Below are positions 27,328-36,370 of a stretch of 64,000 bases of DNA, piece by piece. The stretch's first letter is position 1. Every line of letters starts with the position of its first letter. The notes below the pieces were generated by a model. The model saw only the letters and a list, made by a program, of their open reading frames with translations, searched no databases and was not told the origin of the DNA. This stretch comes from Thermoflexales bacterium (lineage in GTDB: Bacteria; Chloroflexota; Anaerolineae; J036; Brachytrichaceae), in contig JANWVF010000107.1 of the NCBI GenBank assembly GCA_025056965.1, positions 1-64,000 of the forward strand, given 5' to 3'. The position numbers and the translations under genes were made by a program.

Positions 27328-27927
27328 TTATCCTTGCAGGTGACAGCGGTCGTTCAGGCTACGCAGCCGCCAGCGTCCACTTTCGTAGGCGACCTCCGTT
27401 ACCGAAGCGTTACCGAAGGCGAAAGGATGGCGGCGCGCAACCGGCAGCCCTAGCATCGTCCCGATCATGGCGCCGAGCGTGCCACCGTGGGATACGAGGA
27501 TCACTGAATCGTGGGCGTGGTGGGCAACCAGGTCATGTAAGAATGAGACGACGCGCTCGCGCATGTGCTGGGCGCTCTCGCCGTTGGGGATGCTCCCTTC
27601 TGGATCGTCTAACACGCTCCCTGATGGCATCGTCAGGCGAATCTCTTCGAGAGTCAACCCGGTCCAGTCGCCCATGTGATACTCGCGCAGCCGCTCGTCG
27701 AAGATCACGTCGAGGCCGCGCACGCGCGCAATGCTGCGCGCCGTGTCGGCGGCGCGCAGCAGCGGGCTGGAGTAAATCGCCTGGATGGATTGCTCGGCGA
27801 AGCGCTGGGCTACCCGTTGCGCTTGCATGTGGCCGACGGCGTCCAGTGGTACGTCGAGCCAACCCTGGACGCGGCCCTCGACGTTGAACGCAGTTTGTCC
27901 GTGCCGGACGAGGTAGACGGTGAGCAT
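27328..27927 (-). CDS. Histidine phosphatase family protein (phosphoglycerate-mutase-like)
   Basis: 199 residues from the ATG at 27927. The catalytic L-V-R-H-G-Q-T motif is at residues 5-11, with E-Y-H-M-G-D-W-T-G and the second histidine in V-S-H-G-G-T-L-G near residue 150; this is the full catalytic set of the branch that includes cobalamin and sugar-phosphate phosphatases. Substrate not predictable. It starts 19 bases downstream of meaB and is probably co-transcribed. Confidence 0.88.
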   Translation of the reverse strand: MLTVYLVRHGQTAFNVEGRVQGWLDVPLDAVGHMQAQRVAQRFAEQSIQAIYSSPLLRAADTARSIARVRGLDVIFDERLREYHMGDWTGLTLEEIRLTMPSGSVLDDPEGSIPNGESAQHMRERVVSFLHDLVAHHAHDSVILVSHGGTLGAMIGTMLGLPVARRHPFAFGNASVTEVAYESGRWRLRSLNDRCHLQG

Positions 27928-27946
27928 GGTCGCTCTGGGACTGGGA

Positions 27947-29023
27947 CTACTGTAAAGGCGTTGGGGAGTGATACGAGTGCCCAACCAAGGCATGATCGCC
28001 TGACTCCAACACCGCGTCCAGCAGCGCCTGGGCTGCGTCCTGGGGATGAAGCTCACGGGCGACGCAGGCGGCGATCACGGCGCGGTAGCGCATCGGCTCG
28101 ATCTGTTGCAATGCGCGCTGCAACAGCAGGTCGCGCAGCCGGCGGATCACGTCATGCTCTAGCTGCTGCGCTCGGCGTTGCGCGCCGGCACCTTGGGCAA
28201 GGTACTGCCGGTGACGGGTGATGGCGTCGAGCACGGCCTCGATACCGACGCCTTCGGTGGCAATGGTCTTCAAGATGGGGATCTGCCATCGCGCCGGTTC
28301 GGCGGTCGAATCCGAAGGGCGAACCGCGGCGCCCGCACCGTGATAACCTGCCGAGGCCGTGGATGGTGCGGCTAGGTCGAGGGCAGCTTGCAACGCGCCC
28401 ACGGTGCGCGCCGTGCTTGCGTGGTCGGCTTTGTTGACGACGAGGATGTCGGCGATTTCCAGGATGCCGGCCTTGATCGCTTGGATGTCGTCGCCCAGTC
28501 CGGGCGCCTCAACGACGATGATCGTCTCGGCCACGCGCGCCACTTCGACTTCGGCTTGGCCGACCCCCACTGTCTCGACGAATATCAGGTCGTAGCCTGC
28601 GACGTCCAAAGCAACGACGACGTCGGCCGTTGCGCGGGCGATGCCCCCCGACGCGCCGCGATTGGCCATGCTGCGGATGAACACACCCTCGTCCTCGAAC
28701 AGTTCGCGCATGCGAATGCGATCGCCCAAGATTGCGCCGCCGGTGAATGGGCTGCTGGGATCTACCGAGACGACGGCGACGCGCTGACCGCGCTGGCGTG
28801 CCAATCGAGTCAGCGCAGCGACCAGCGTGCTCTTACCGCTGCCGGGCGCGCCGGTGATGCCGACGATATGCGCATGGCCGGAGTAGTCGTACCACGCGCG
28901 CAGCGTGCGCAGCGCGTCCGGGTCGCCGTTCTCGATGCTGCTGATCAAGCGTGCTAGGTCGCGCCCGGAGAGCGAAGGCTTTGAGGCTGAAGCGGTCATC
29001 TCTTCGTGTCGCGCGGTTATCAT
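27947..29023 (-). CDS. meaB: MeaB-type GTPase, chaperone of B12-dependent mutases
   Basis: 358 residues from the ATG at 29023, preceded by AAGAGG. MeaB/ArgK G3E GTPases protect and reload adenosylcobalamin in methylmalonyl-CoA mutase. Walker A G-A-P-G-S-G-K-S-T, the V-D-P-S-S-P-F-T-G-G-A-I-L-G-D-R-I-R-M block, E-T-V-G-V-G-Q and the base-specificity motif N-K-A-D are all present. A 30-residue polar insertion (near residue 225) interrupts the usual sequence. No mutase gene is in the window. Two further in-frame starts lie upstream without ribosome-binding sites. Confidence 0.9.
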   Translation of the reverse strand: MITARHEEMTASASKPSLSGRDLARLISSIENGDPDALRTLRAWYDYSGHAHIVGITGAPGSGKSTLVAALTRLARQRGQRVAVVSVDPSSPFTGGAILGDRIRMRELFEDEGVFIRSMANRGASGGIARATADVVVALDVAGYDLIFVETVGVGQAEVEVARVAETIIVVEAPGLGDDIQAIKAGILEIADILVVNKADHASTARTVGALQAALDLAAPSTASAGYHGAGAAVRPSDSTAEPARWQIPILKTIATEGVGIEAVLDAITRHRQYLAQGAGAQRRAQQLEHDVIRRLRDLLLQRALQQIEPMRYRAVIAACVARELHPQDAAQALLDAVLESGDHALVGHSYHSPTPLQ

Positions 29024-29511
29024 ACCCGCCTCTTCGGCCGGGTTGTTCATAGCAGCACGGGCCTGAACAGGGCTTACGCATGAATCAAGGTTGTATGCGG
29101 GTCGAGCCAGGCGCATGACCGGAAGTCGTCATGACCGCATATGGTGCGCAAGCAGCAGGCGTAGGGATGACCGTCACCAGCAGCGAACCGCTGCCAGGCA
29201 GCTACATCACGAGCACCGGCGCGCATGACAGGCGAGGCGGGTAGGCAAAGGCAGCGCCTTTGCCCACCCGCCTACCTGCATCGGTGCAACAACATGCCCA
29301 TGATCGCGACAAATCTATCTGGCTGGCAGCTTGATCACAAGCAGCGCACTGATGCGTAAGCCATGCGAGCCCGGATCTGAAGCACGCCCGCACTATGGTT
29401 TTGTGGTAGATTCACCCCTGCCCGAAGTAGCGAGCATGCCCGACCCAAATCCACGGATGTAGACCTTAATCAGGATTCCGTTTTGTCGAACTACGATTAG
29501 GACGGGACAAA
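29024..29511. other. Intergenic region between meaB and the DUF1501 gene
   Basis: About 490 bases between divergent genes with no convincing ORF. It should hold both promoters, but no clear -35/-10 pair was seen. Its only obvious structure is the hairpin at 29235-29273. Confidence 0.6.
29235..29273. repeat. Isolated long hairpin, probable dispersed palindromic repeat
   Basis: AGGCGGGT-A-GGCAAAGGC (29235-29252) is inverted at 29256-29273 with one mismatch in 18 bp and a 3-base loop. There is no T-run on either side and it is over 200 bases from either gene, so it looks like a dispersed palindromic unit rather than a terminator. Confidence 0.55.
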
Positions 29512-30972
29512 ATGAATCGCCGCGAATTTCTCAAGGGTTGCGCCAGCTTTGCCGCCGTAGCAGCCGTGCGCGGTTTCGGCCTGACCAGCCTGGTCTTCGA
29601 CTCACAATTACCTCGGCCAGCGCGAGCCTTGTCGCCCCAGTCACCCAACCAGCCTCCGCCAAACAATCGGGATCTGCTGGTGTTGGTGTTCGTGCGCGGC
29701 GGCATAGACGGGCTGAACTTGGTGGTGCCGTTTAACACGAGCGACAAGGACCGCCGCCAATACTATAACGTTTTGCGCCCGACGCTGAATATCCCCCCGC
29801 CTAACTCCAGCCATACGCGCAAGGCGATTGATCTAGACGGGCGTTTCGGTCTGCATCCCGACGCTGCACGCGGCGCGCCGGGCGTTAATGTGCCGAACGG
29901 CCACGCCAGCGACACCGGCGGCCTGTATGAGCTGTATCGGCGCGGCGATCTGGCCATTGTGGACGCCACCGGCTCGTTCGACGTGACCGGCTCGCACTTC
30001 GACACCGAGCTATACGTGGACATGGGCGGCAAGAGCAACCTCGGCAGTGGGGGTTGGTTGTCGCGCTACTTGGATGCGATCGGTGAACCGAATGATGCGC
30101 TGGCCGTCGCGCCGCAGTGGAATCCGGCGCCATCGCTGTTTTCGCCTTTCGGGCGCAGCTCGCTGGTCGTGCCGGACAGCGATGAGTTTGGTCCGCAGTG
30201 GCGCACACAAGCCTGGATGAATGATGCGACCCGCGCCGCATTGGTGCAAGCCCAGCGCAACTTGCTCCAGCCGATGTACCAGCGCGGCAACACCTTCATC
30301 GAAGCGGTGGGCCAATCCGCGTTCCAGGCATATGACGAGCTGGCGAACGTGTTCGCCACCAGTTACGCACCTTCGGCCAACTATGTCACCAGTGGCTCGC
30401 ATGTGCCGGACTACGGCCACTTCGCCCGCTCGCTCCAAATTGTGGCTCAGATCGCCAAGGCCTCGCTGAGCAACCCCCTGCGCGTGGCCGCCATTGACGT
30501 GGGAGGGGGCTACGATACGCACGACAACCAGGGCACGCTCGATTGGAATGGCAACAACCGTTACCCGCGTTTGATCACCAACCTATCGAATAATTTGAAA
30601 GCTTTCTGCGACGATATGAACGCCGATCCGCAGTGGCGCGGGCGTTATGTGATCATCGTGCTTAGCGAATTCGGGCGCGTGCTATACCAGAACGACAGCG
30701 CCGGCACCGATCACGGCAGCGGTAACGTGATGCTGGTGATCGGCAGCGGCGGCGGATACGGGACGCCCAACATCAACGCGGGGATTTATGGGGACTGGCC
30801 GGGGCTGTCCCATCTCGGCTTTAACGACGGGCTTCAGATCACGACCGACTACCGCCGCGTGATCGCCGATGTGTTGACCGCTCGCATGGGTGTTTCGACT
30901 GCGCAGATCAACAACGTCGTCTTTCCCGGATTCAACTTTTCGACGGGTCTGGGCATCGCCGTGCCGAAATGA
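29512..30972 (+). CDS. DUF1501 family protein with Tat signal
   Basis: 486 residues. The N-terminus N-R-R-E-F-L-K-G-C followed by a hydrophobic stretch is a twin-arginine signal, so the protein is exported folded. The body has the DUF1501 pattern: L-L-V-L-V-F-V-R-G-G-I-D-G-L-N-L near residue 63, D-A-T-G-S-F-D-V-T-G-S-H-F-D near 155 and S-E-F-G-R-V near 385, typical of the alkaline-phosphatase-like DUF1501 fold. Such genes are usually paired with DUF1800 genes, as here. Biochemical function is unknown. Confidence 0.9.
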   Translation: MNRREFLKGCASFAAVAAVRGFGLTSLVFDSQLPRPARALSPQSPNQPPPNNRDLLVLVFVRGGIDGLNLVVPFNTSDKDRRQYYNVLRPTLNIPPPNSSHTRKAIDLDGRFGLHPDAARGAPGVNVPNGHASDTGGLYELYRRGDLAIVDATGSFDVTGSHFDTELYVDMGGKSNLGSGGWLSRYLDAIGEPNDALAVAPQWNPAPSLFSPFGRSSLVVPDSDEFGPQWRTQAWMNDATRAALVQAQRNLLQPMYQRGNTFIEAVGQSAFQAYDELANVFATSYAPSANYVTSGSHVPDYGHFARSLQIVAQIAKASLSNPLRVAAIDVGGGYDTHDNQGTLDWNGNNRYPRLITNLSNNLKAFCDDMNADPQWRGRYVIIVLSEFGRVLYQNDSAGTDHGSGNVMLVIGSGGGYGTPNINAGIYGDWPGLSHLGFNDGLQITTDYRRVIADVLTARMGVSTAQINNVVFPGFNFSTGLGIAVPK

Positions 30973-30975
30973 GCT

Positions 30976-33465
30976 ATGACTCACCTACATCGCCTCTTCG
31001 TAGCCGCGCTGTTGGCCGGACTGAGCGTCACCTATTATGCGCCGCGTGAGTCTCAAGCCGGCCCACAGGCGCCGCTTGCCTTTGAGTGGACGGCGCTGAC
31101 GCCGATCGGGCTGGATAACCGCGCCACATTGCAGAGCGAACCGGCGCTTGGGTTGAGCGGCGACGTCGCCGTCGTTGCTTGGACCGACTCGCGCAACGCC
31201 TTGCCCGACGTATACGCGATTCGGGTGTCGAGCAGCGCGCTGCAGCAAGAGTGGCGGGTGACCAATCGCACCCCGCACTTCTCCGCCCAGTCGGCCAAGA
31301 ACCCCGCTGTAGCCGTGGAACACGACCGCGCCTTCGTCGCCTGGAGCGATGTGCAGCATATCTTCGTCGCACGCTTTAGCCTGACGACTACGGCCGCGAC
31401 CAGCCGGACGCAGGTGACCAACTTCAGTCAGTGGGGCATCGTCGCGTATCGCCCGCGCATCGCCAGCAATGGCGCCGGCCAGCTCAATCTGGTCTGGGCC
31501 GACTTTCGCGCGGAGAGCAGCGGCCGACGCCCCGGCGATATCTACGCCGCGCGCTGCGACGGCAATGCCACGCCGATTATTTGCATCGCTAGCGTCAGGG
31601 TCAACGATGACGCCGGTGACGCGAACGCGCAGACGCATCCCGACATCAGCCGCAACGGCGACCAGGTCGTCGTCGTGTGGGAAGACGGGCGCGAGGCCGG
31701 CCTGAACTACCCACGCATCTACGCCAGCATCTCGAACGACGGCGGCCAGACTTGGGGTGTGAATATGCGCGTGAACAGGCGGCTCGACGGCAGCCCACCT
31801 GGGCCGCGCGATGCGGCGACGCGTCCGGCAGTCGCTCACGCGCCGGACGGCTCGATCTACGTGGCCTGGGAGCACCGCTCTGGCTCGCCTACTGCTCCCG
31901 CCGACATCTACGTGGCACGCTGGGACGGAACGAACTGGAGCACCCCTTGGCGTGTGGACAACGCTCCGCCTCGCATCCGCAGCGTCAACCCGTCCATAGC
32001 TGCAAATGCGACCGGCGTCTTCGTCGCCTGGCAGGACTATCGAAACGGCAGCGCGAACGCCGACATCTACAGTGCGCGCTGGAACGGCAGCGCTTGGATC
32101 GAAGCGCCGGCCGTCACGCAGCCCGGCGCACAGACCCTACCGGCGCTGCGCGCCGCCGGCAGCGAAGTGCGCCTGGCTTGGCAGGACGAGCGCGCCGGCC
32201 AGGCCGACGTGTATTCGGCGCGCTGGGACGGCAGCACCTGGATCAGCTCGGCGCCCCTCCACGGCAATCCGGTGCGGCTGCCTTATCAGATGCATCCCGC
32301 GCTGGCCAGCTCGAACGCGCAGAGCTGGATACTGTTCACCGATCAACGCGAGGGCATGGCCGAGCTGTACGCTGCGCGCATGGTTTCCTTTAGTCAATGG
32401 ACGACGCCCACTGCCATGCCCACGCAGGCCTCCGTGGGAGGCTCGCTAAACCTAGGGAGCGGTGGCTTGGCCTTCACGCAGGATGGCCGGCTGCATGCGG
32501 TGTGGAGCGACTATCACTGGACGCGCGGCATGCGCGCCGTGCATTCTGTGCTTAGCGGCACGACCTGGTCACCGCCGATCTTCCTCAGCCGAGTAGTCAC
32601 CGGTAGCGAGATGCTCGCCACCGTCGCCGCCTTCGGCAACACCGTGGCTGCTGCCTGGACGCGCCACAATGCCGGGCTGTCCAATCTATATGCGACGTGG
32701 AACATCGGTAGCGGCTGGATCACCGAGACGGCCGTCCTGACTACACCGCTGAATGAGTGGCAGATCCAGTTTGCCCTTGCTGTGGACGCGACTAACCTCT
32801 ACGTTGCCTGGCAACAGCGGCGCAGCGGCCAGGGAGATGCCCTGATGCTGGCGCGGCACAGCTTAAGCGGCACAGGGGGATGGACGTATCACCGCATTGA
32901 CCAAGATCAAAATGTCTCGTGGTGTCCGAACTATGCCCCCGTGCTGAGGGTGGGTCCGTCCGGCGTGTTGCACGCGGCCTGGGCGGGATGTTTGCGGCGC
33001 AACTCGGCGAACCATTGGCCGCTGGATGGCTTCGCCCTGTATGCGTATTCCACCGATCAGGGTGCGACATGGAGCGCGCCGCTCAGGCTGGCACGCACCA
33101 GCGTCAACAATGCCGATGCGCGCACCCGGCCGGCGCTAGCCGTCGGTTCAAGCGGGCGCGTGCTGGCCGTCTTCCCCTCGCTCCAGGTCGGCAACGGAGG
33201 ATTCGTCGCGGCCATGGTGCAAGACGGCTCGCTGGCGTTCACTCATACCATCGCTGCCAATACCGGCTGGGTGGGCGCGGCGAATTACGAAGGTCAGTGG
33301 TATCAAGGCGACAGCGCCGGAAGCGTCACTTTCGACCCAGCCACTCAGCGATTCGTGGTGGCAATCATTGATCGCAGCAGCGGGCGCGCCCCGCGCCTCC
33401 TCGCCACAACCTACGGCGACACGGCGTTCGCGCCGCGGCTGTTCGTTCCGATGGTAAGGCGGTAG
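30976..33465 (+). CDS. Secreted beta-propeller (BNR/sialidase-like repeat) protein
   Basis: 829 residues with a signal peptide (about 1-28). The body repeats a unit of about 50 residues built on V-A-W-x-D-x-R and D-I-Y-x-A-R-W, for example near residues 50, 200, 315, 360 and 400, and contains Asp-box-like S-x-D-x-G-x-T-W (S-N-D-G-G-Q-T-W, S-T-D-Q-G-A-T-W). This indicates one or two beta-propellers on the cell exterior. No catalytic sialidase residues can be assigned. The C-terminus F-V-P-M-V-R-R resembles the short terminal motif of many Chloroflexota exported proteins. It lies 3 bases after the DUF1501 gene and 5 before the DUF1800 gene. Confidence 0.75.
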   Translation: MTHLHRLFVAALLAGLSVTYYAPRESQAGPQAPLAFEWTALTPIGLDNRATLQSEPALGLSGDVAVVAWTDSRNALPDVYAIRVSSSALQQEWRVTNRTPHFSAQSAKNPAVAVEHDRAFVAWSDVQHIFVARFSLTTTAATSRTQVTNFSQWGIVAYRPRIASNGAGQLNLVWADFRAESSGRRPGDIYAARCDGNATPIICIASVRVNDDAGDANAQTHPDISRNGDQVVVVWEDGREAGLNYPRIYASISNDGGQTWGVNMRVNRRLDGSPPGPRDAATRPAVAHAPDGSIYVAWEHRSGSPTAPADIYVARWDGTNWSTPWRVDNAPPRIRSVNPSIAANATGVFVAWQDYRNGSANADIYSARWNGSAWIEAPAVTQPGAQTLPALRAAGSEVRLAWQDERAGQADVYSARWDGSTWISSAPLHGNPVRLPYQMHPALASSNAQSWILFTDQREGMAELYAARMVSFSQWTTPTAMPTQASVGGSLNLGSGGLAFTQDGRLHAVWSDYHWTRGMRAVHSVLSGTTWSPPIFLSRVVTGSEMLATVAAFGNTVAAAWTRHNAGLSNLYATWNIGSGWITETAVLTTPLNEWQIQFALAVDATNLYVAWQQRRSGQGDALMLARHSLSGTGGWTYHRIDQDQNVSWCPNYAPVLRVGPSGVLHAAWAGCLRRNSANHWPLDGFALYAYSTDQGATWSAPLRLARTSVNNADARTRPALAVGSSGRVLAVFPSLQVGNGGFVAAMVQDGSLAFTHTIAANTGWVGAANYEGQWYQGDSAGSVTFDPATQRFVVAIIDRSSGRAPRLLATTYGDTAFAPRLFVPMVRR

Positions 33466-33470
33466 TAGCG

Positions 33471-35027
33471 ATGAGTCTGTTGATCCCTTTCTCCGGCAAC
33501 CCTCCTGGTGGCGCACCGTCTCTAGCGCGGCTGGCTTGGAATCGCATGGCCTTCGGACCGCGCCCGGAAGACATCGCCACCTTCGGCAGCTTCGACCTGA
33601 TCGCATTTGTGGATCAGCAGTTGGACTACGAGTCCATCAACGATGCGGCGTGCGATGCTTATTTGGCGACGATGCCCAACACTGCGCCCGACAACAGTAC
33701 CGTGCCTCCGCTCGATGCCTCGTTGGATGCTCTGAAGAGCTACGTGAATAACTTCGATCGTGAGGTAGCGCTTAAGCGCTACTTGTGGATGGCGACCTAC
33801 GCGCGTGCGCTGCTCAGCAAACGCCAACTCTTTGAGGTGATGGTGGACTTCTGGACGAACCACTTCCACACCGACTTCCCCACCGACTACACCAAATACT
33901 GGGAGGACTACTACGTGATCCGTCAGCATGCGCTGGGGAACTTCCGCGATCTGCTGGAGGCGAGCGCCAAAAGCCCATCCATGCTGCAGTTTCTGAGCAA
34001 CCGTTACAACGACGGCAGCAACCCCAATGAGAACTACGCCCGCGAGCTGCTGGAATTACATACGGTCGGCAGCTACAGCTACGTGCCCGGGCCAGGGTAT
34101 CGCGTGCAACCCAACTACACCGAGGAGGACGTGCATAAGGCAGCGCGCATCCTGAGCGGCTGGACGAATATCAACTCGCCTAACCACGAGTTCTACTTCA
34201 ATGCCAGCCGCAACTGGCCGCGCCACGACTGGACGGAGAAGCAGTTGTGGCTCGGCAACGACGACGGGTACTACTTCCCATACGGGGGCATCGAACAAGG
34301 CCAGCAGCTGCTGGACATCCTGGCCGAGCATCCGAGCACGGCCTACTTCATCGCGTTCAAGCTGTGCCGGCGCTTCATCAGTGACCATCCCGACAGTTTC
34401 TGTCCCGATGCCATCGAGGACGGCGCGCAGGCCTTCCTCAAATCGCATGGCGACATTCGCCAGACCGTGCGCGCCATCCTGCTGCACCCCAAATTTGCCC
34501 AGAGCTGGGGACAAAAGATCAAACGGCCGTTCGAGTTCATCGCCTCGACGATGCGCGCCATGGGGCTGACCGAGATGATCAACCTGTTGCCCAATCAATG
34601 GCACACGAATGGGCCGCGCGACTTTGAAAGGAATATCAGCCTGCTCGGCCAGGTGCTGTTCCAGCTGACCGCGCCGACCGGTTATCCCGACATCGGCGTG
34701 GCCTGGTGGAACAGCAACCAGGTCTTTGGGCGTTGGACGTTGGCCAATATGCTGGTGGCGCGCTTCTTCGGCGAGCAGACCAGCACAACCAGCGCGCCGA
34801 GCAACGCGCTTCTGCAAGGCGTGCTCGGACTGCCCAAGACGGCCACCGAGGTGGTGGACTTGTTGATCGAGCGCTTCATCGGGCGCACGATCCACGCCGA
34901 CGATCGCGCCGCGCTCATCAGCTACTTGGGCAACGGCAACTCGAACGCCAGCATTCAGAGCGATTCGCCGCGCTTGCGCCCGCTGATCGGCGCTGTGGCG
35001 GCCTCACCGTACGCCCAGTGGCGATGA
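33471..35027 (+). CDS. DUF1800 family protein
   Basis: 518 residues, helix-rich. Diagnostic DUF1800 segments are W-N-R-M-A-F-G-P-R-P near residue 25, D-F-W-T-N-H-F-H near 125, N-E-N-Y-A-R-E-L-L-E-L-H-T-V-G near 185 and A-A-R-I-L-S-G-W-T near 224. No signal peptide is evident, so it may act in the cytoplasm or be exported with its Tat partner (inference). Forms a three-gene operon with the DUF1501 and propeller genes. Confidence 0.9.
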   Translation: MSLLIPFSGNPPGGAPSLARLAWNRMAFGPRPEDIATFGSFDLIAFVDQQLDYESINDAACDAYLATMPNTAPDNSTVPPLDASLDALKSYVNNFDREVALKRYLWMATYARALLSKRQLFEVMVDFWTNHFHTDFPTDYTKYWEDYYVIRQHALGNFRDLLEASAKSPSMLQFLSNRYNDGSNPNENYARELLELHTVGSYSYVPGPGYRVQPNYTEEDVHKAARILSGWTNINSPNHEFYFNASRNWPRHDWTEKQLWLGNDDGYYFPYGGIEQGQQLLDILAEHPSTAYFIAFKLCRRFISDHPDSFCPDAIEDGAQAFLKSHGDIRQTVRAILLHPKFAQSWGQKIKRPFEFIASTMRAMGLTEMINLLPNQWHTNGPRDFERNISLLGQVLFQLTAPTGYPDIGVAWWNSNQVFGRWTLANMLVARFFGEQTSTTSAPSNALLQGVLGLPKTATEVVDLLIERFIGRTIHADDRAALISYLGNGNSNASIQSDSPRLRPLIGAVAASPYAQWR

Positions 35028-35115
35028 AGCCGTGCCGCTGCCTTCCGATGCGCTGACCGCAAGCCGATGCAGCGCGGTCAACGCCAAGCTAGACACTTTC
35101 ATCTGCCCTGGGTTT

Positions 35116-35121
35116 TATAAT
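35116..35121 (+). promoter_or_regulatory. Candidate -10 element for sodA
   Basis: A perfect TATAAT 57 bases upstream of the sodA start. A TAGACA at 35090-35095 is 20 bases further upstream, a longer spacer than usual, so the -35 is uncertain. Confidence 0.4.
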
Positions 35122-35177
35122 CGCATTAGCGGTCGCATGGCCGCATAACTCGATCGTGCATACAGAGGAGACAATCT

Positions 35178-35792
35178 ATGGCCTTTGAACTTCCCCCGCT
35201 CCCGTACCCATATGAATCGCTTGAACCGTACATTGACACCCTGACGATGCAGATTCACCACGATAAGCACCACGCGGCCTACGTGAACAACCTCAACAAT
35301 GCGATTAAGGACTATCCCGACCTGCAAAACAAGACGGTGGAGGAATTGATCCAGAACCTGAGTGCGCTGCCCGAGAGCATCCGCATGGCGGTGCGCAACA
35401 ACGGTGGCGGTCACGTGAACCACACCATGTTCTGGGAGCAACTCAAGGTGGGCGTGCCTGAGCCAACGAGCGGACCGTTGGCCGATGCGATCAACGCTTC
35501 GTTTGGCTCGATGGCTGCCTTCAAGGAGGCCTTCGAGAAGGCCGGTATCGCCCGTTTCGGGTCGGGCTGGGCCTGGTTGGTCGTCAACAAAGACGGCAAG
35601 TTGGAGGTCATGTCCACGCCAAACCAGGATAACCCGATGATGGCCGAGTATGGTGGCCTGAAGCCCATCCTCGGCGTGGACGTGTGGGAGCATGCCTACT
35701 ATCTGAAGTACCAGAACCGTCGGCCGGATTACCTGAAGGCGTTCTGGAATGTGGTGAACTGGGAAGACGTAGCGAAGCGCTTCGGGGCGTGA
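35178..35792 (+). CDS. sodA: Superoxide dismutase, Mn type
   Basis: 204 residues. The enzyme dismutates superoxide to oxygen and hydrogen peroxide. The four metal ligands are His27 (I-H-H-D-K-H-H), His82 (G-G-H-V-N-H), Asp168 and His172 (D-V-W-E-H). The G-G-H-V-N-H context and Gln150 in T-P-N-Q-D-N-P favour manganese over iron, following the usual Fe/Mn rules; cambialistic use cannot be excluded. GAGGAG lies upstream of the ATG. No signal peptide, so cytoplasmic. Its own transcript is likely. Confidence 0.96.
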   Translation: MAFELPPLPYPYESLEPYIDTLTMQIHHDKHHAAYVNNLNNAIKDYPDLQNKTVEELIQNLSALPESIRMAVRNNGGGHVNHTMFWEQLKVGVPEPTSGPLADAINASFGSMAAFKEAFEKAGIARFGSGWAWLVVNKDGKLEVMSTPNQDNPMMAEYGGLKPILGVDVWEHAYYLKYQNRRPDYLKAFWNVVNWEDVAKRFGA

Positions 35793-35813
35793 TCCCGCCG
35801 GAGCGAACTAGCC

Positions 35814-35842
35814 TAGACAACGCTCGCGACTTCGTGTATAAC
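35814..35842 (+). promoter_or_regulatory. Predicted promoter of the ferredoxin gene
   Basis: TAGACA (35814-35819), 17-base spacer, TATAAC (35837-35842). Two GTTAACT repeats, 10 bases apart, start at 35858 and 35868, just downstream of the predicted transcription start, and may be an operator. Confidence 0.5.
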
Positions 35843-35925
35843 CTGCGTCGTTGGGAAGTTAACTCCGGTTAACTGCAACGTTAAATCGAATGAAATTCCA
35901 GATTACCGAGAAGGAGTAGTTCCAA

Positions 35926-36276
35926 ATGACGCACATCATCACCAGTCTGTGCCTGCGCGACGGCGCATGTGTGGACGTTTGCCCGGTAGAGTGCATCGTC
36001 GGCGGCAAGCCCGAGGATGAATGGCCGTGGTTCTTCATTGACCCAGCGACCTGCATTGATTGCGGCGCATGCGTGCCCGAGTGCCCATATGAGGCGATCT
36101 TCCCGGAAGATGAAGTGCCGGAGGCGTATGAGCTGAAGCCCGGTCAGGAAGTCCAACCGTTCCGCGGCGAGCGCTACACGGCTGCCGGCGGCGAAGTGAT
36201 CAACCTGCGCGAGGACATTCAATATAACTACGCGTTCTACCAGCAAGGCCCAGGTTACGCCGCGCGCAACATGTGA
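35926..36276 (+). CDS. 7Fe/8Fe-type ferredoxin
   Basis: A 116-residue electron carrier. The first cluster motif C-L-R-D-G-A-C-V-D-V-C-P has the C-x5-C-x3-CP pattern of 7Fe ferredoxins, where it binds a [3Fe-4S] cluster; the second, C-I-D-C-G-A-C-V-P-E-C-P, is a classical [4Fe-4S] motif. The acidic C-terminal extension (residues 65-116) is longer than in clostridial ferredoxins. GAAGGAG lies upstream of the ATG. Physiological partner unknown. Confidence 0.9.
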   Translation: MTHIITSLCLRDGACVDVCPVECIVGGKPEDEWPWFFIDPATCIDCGACVPECPYEAIFPEDEVPEAYELKPGQEVQPFRGERYTAAGGEVINLREDIQYNYAFYQQGPGYAARNM

Positions 36277-36315
36277 GGCGCATGGCGCACTGTGCGCAGA
36301 TTCGCGTATCAGCCG

Positions 36316-36353
36316 ATCAGCCAAACGATGCCCTCGTTTGGCTGATTCGTTTT
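36316..36353 (+). terminator. Terminator after the ferredoxin gene
   Basis: A perfect 13-bp stem (ATCAGCCAAACGA at 36316-36328 with TCGTTTGGCTGAT at 36334-36346) followed by TCGTTTT. It ends less than 20 bases before the phoU start, so phoU transcription must begin inside or very near it. Confidence 0.85.
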
Positions 36354-36370
36354 GTGGGATGATTGGAGCT

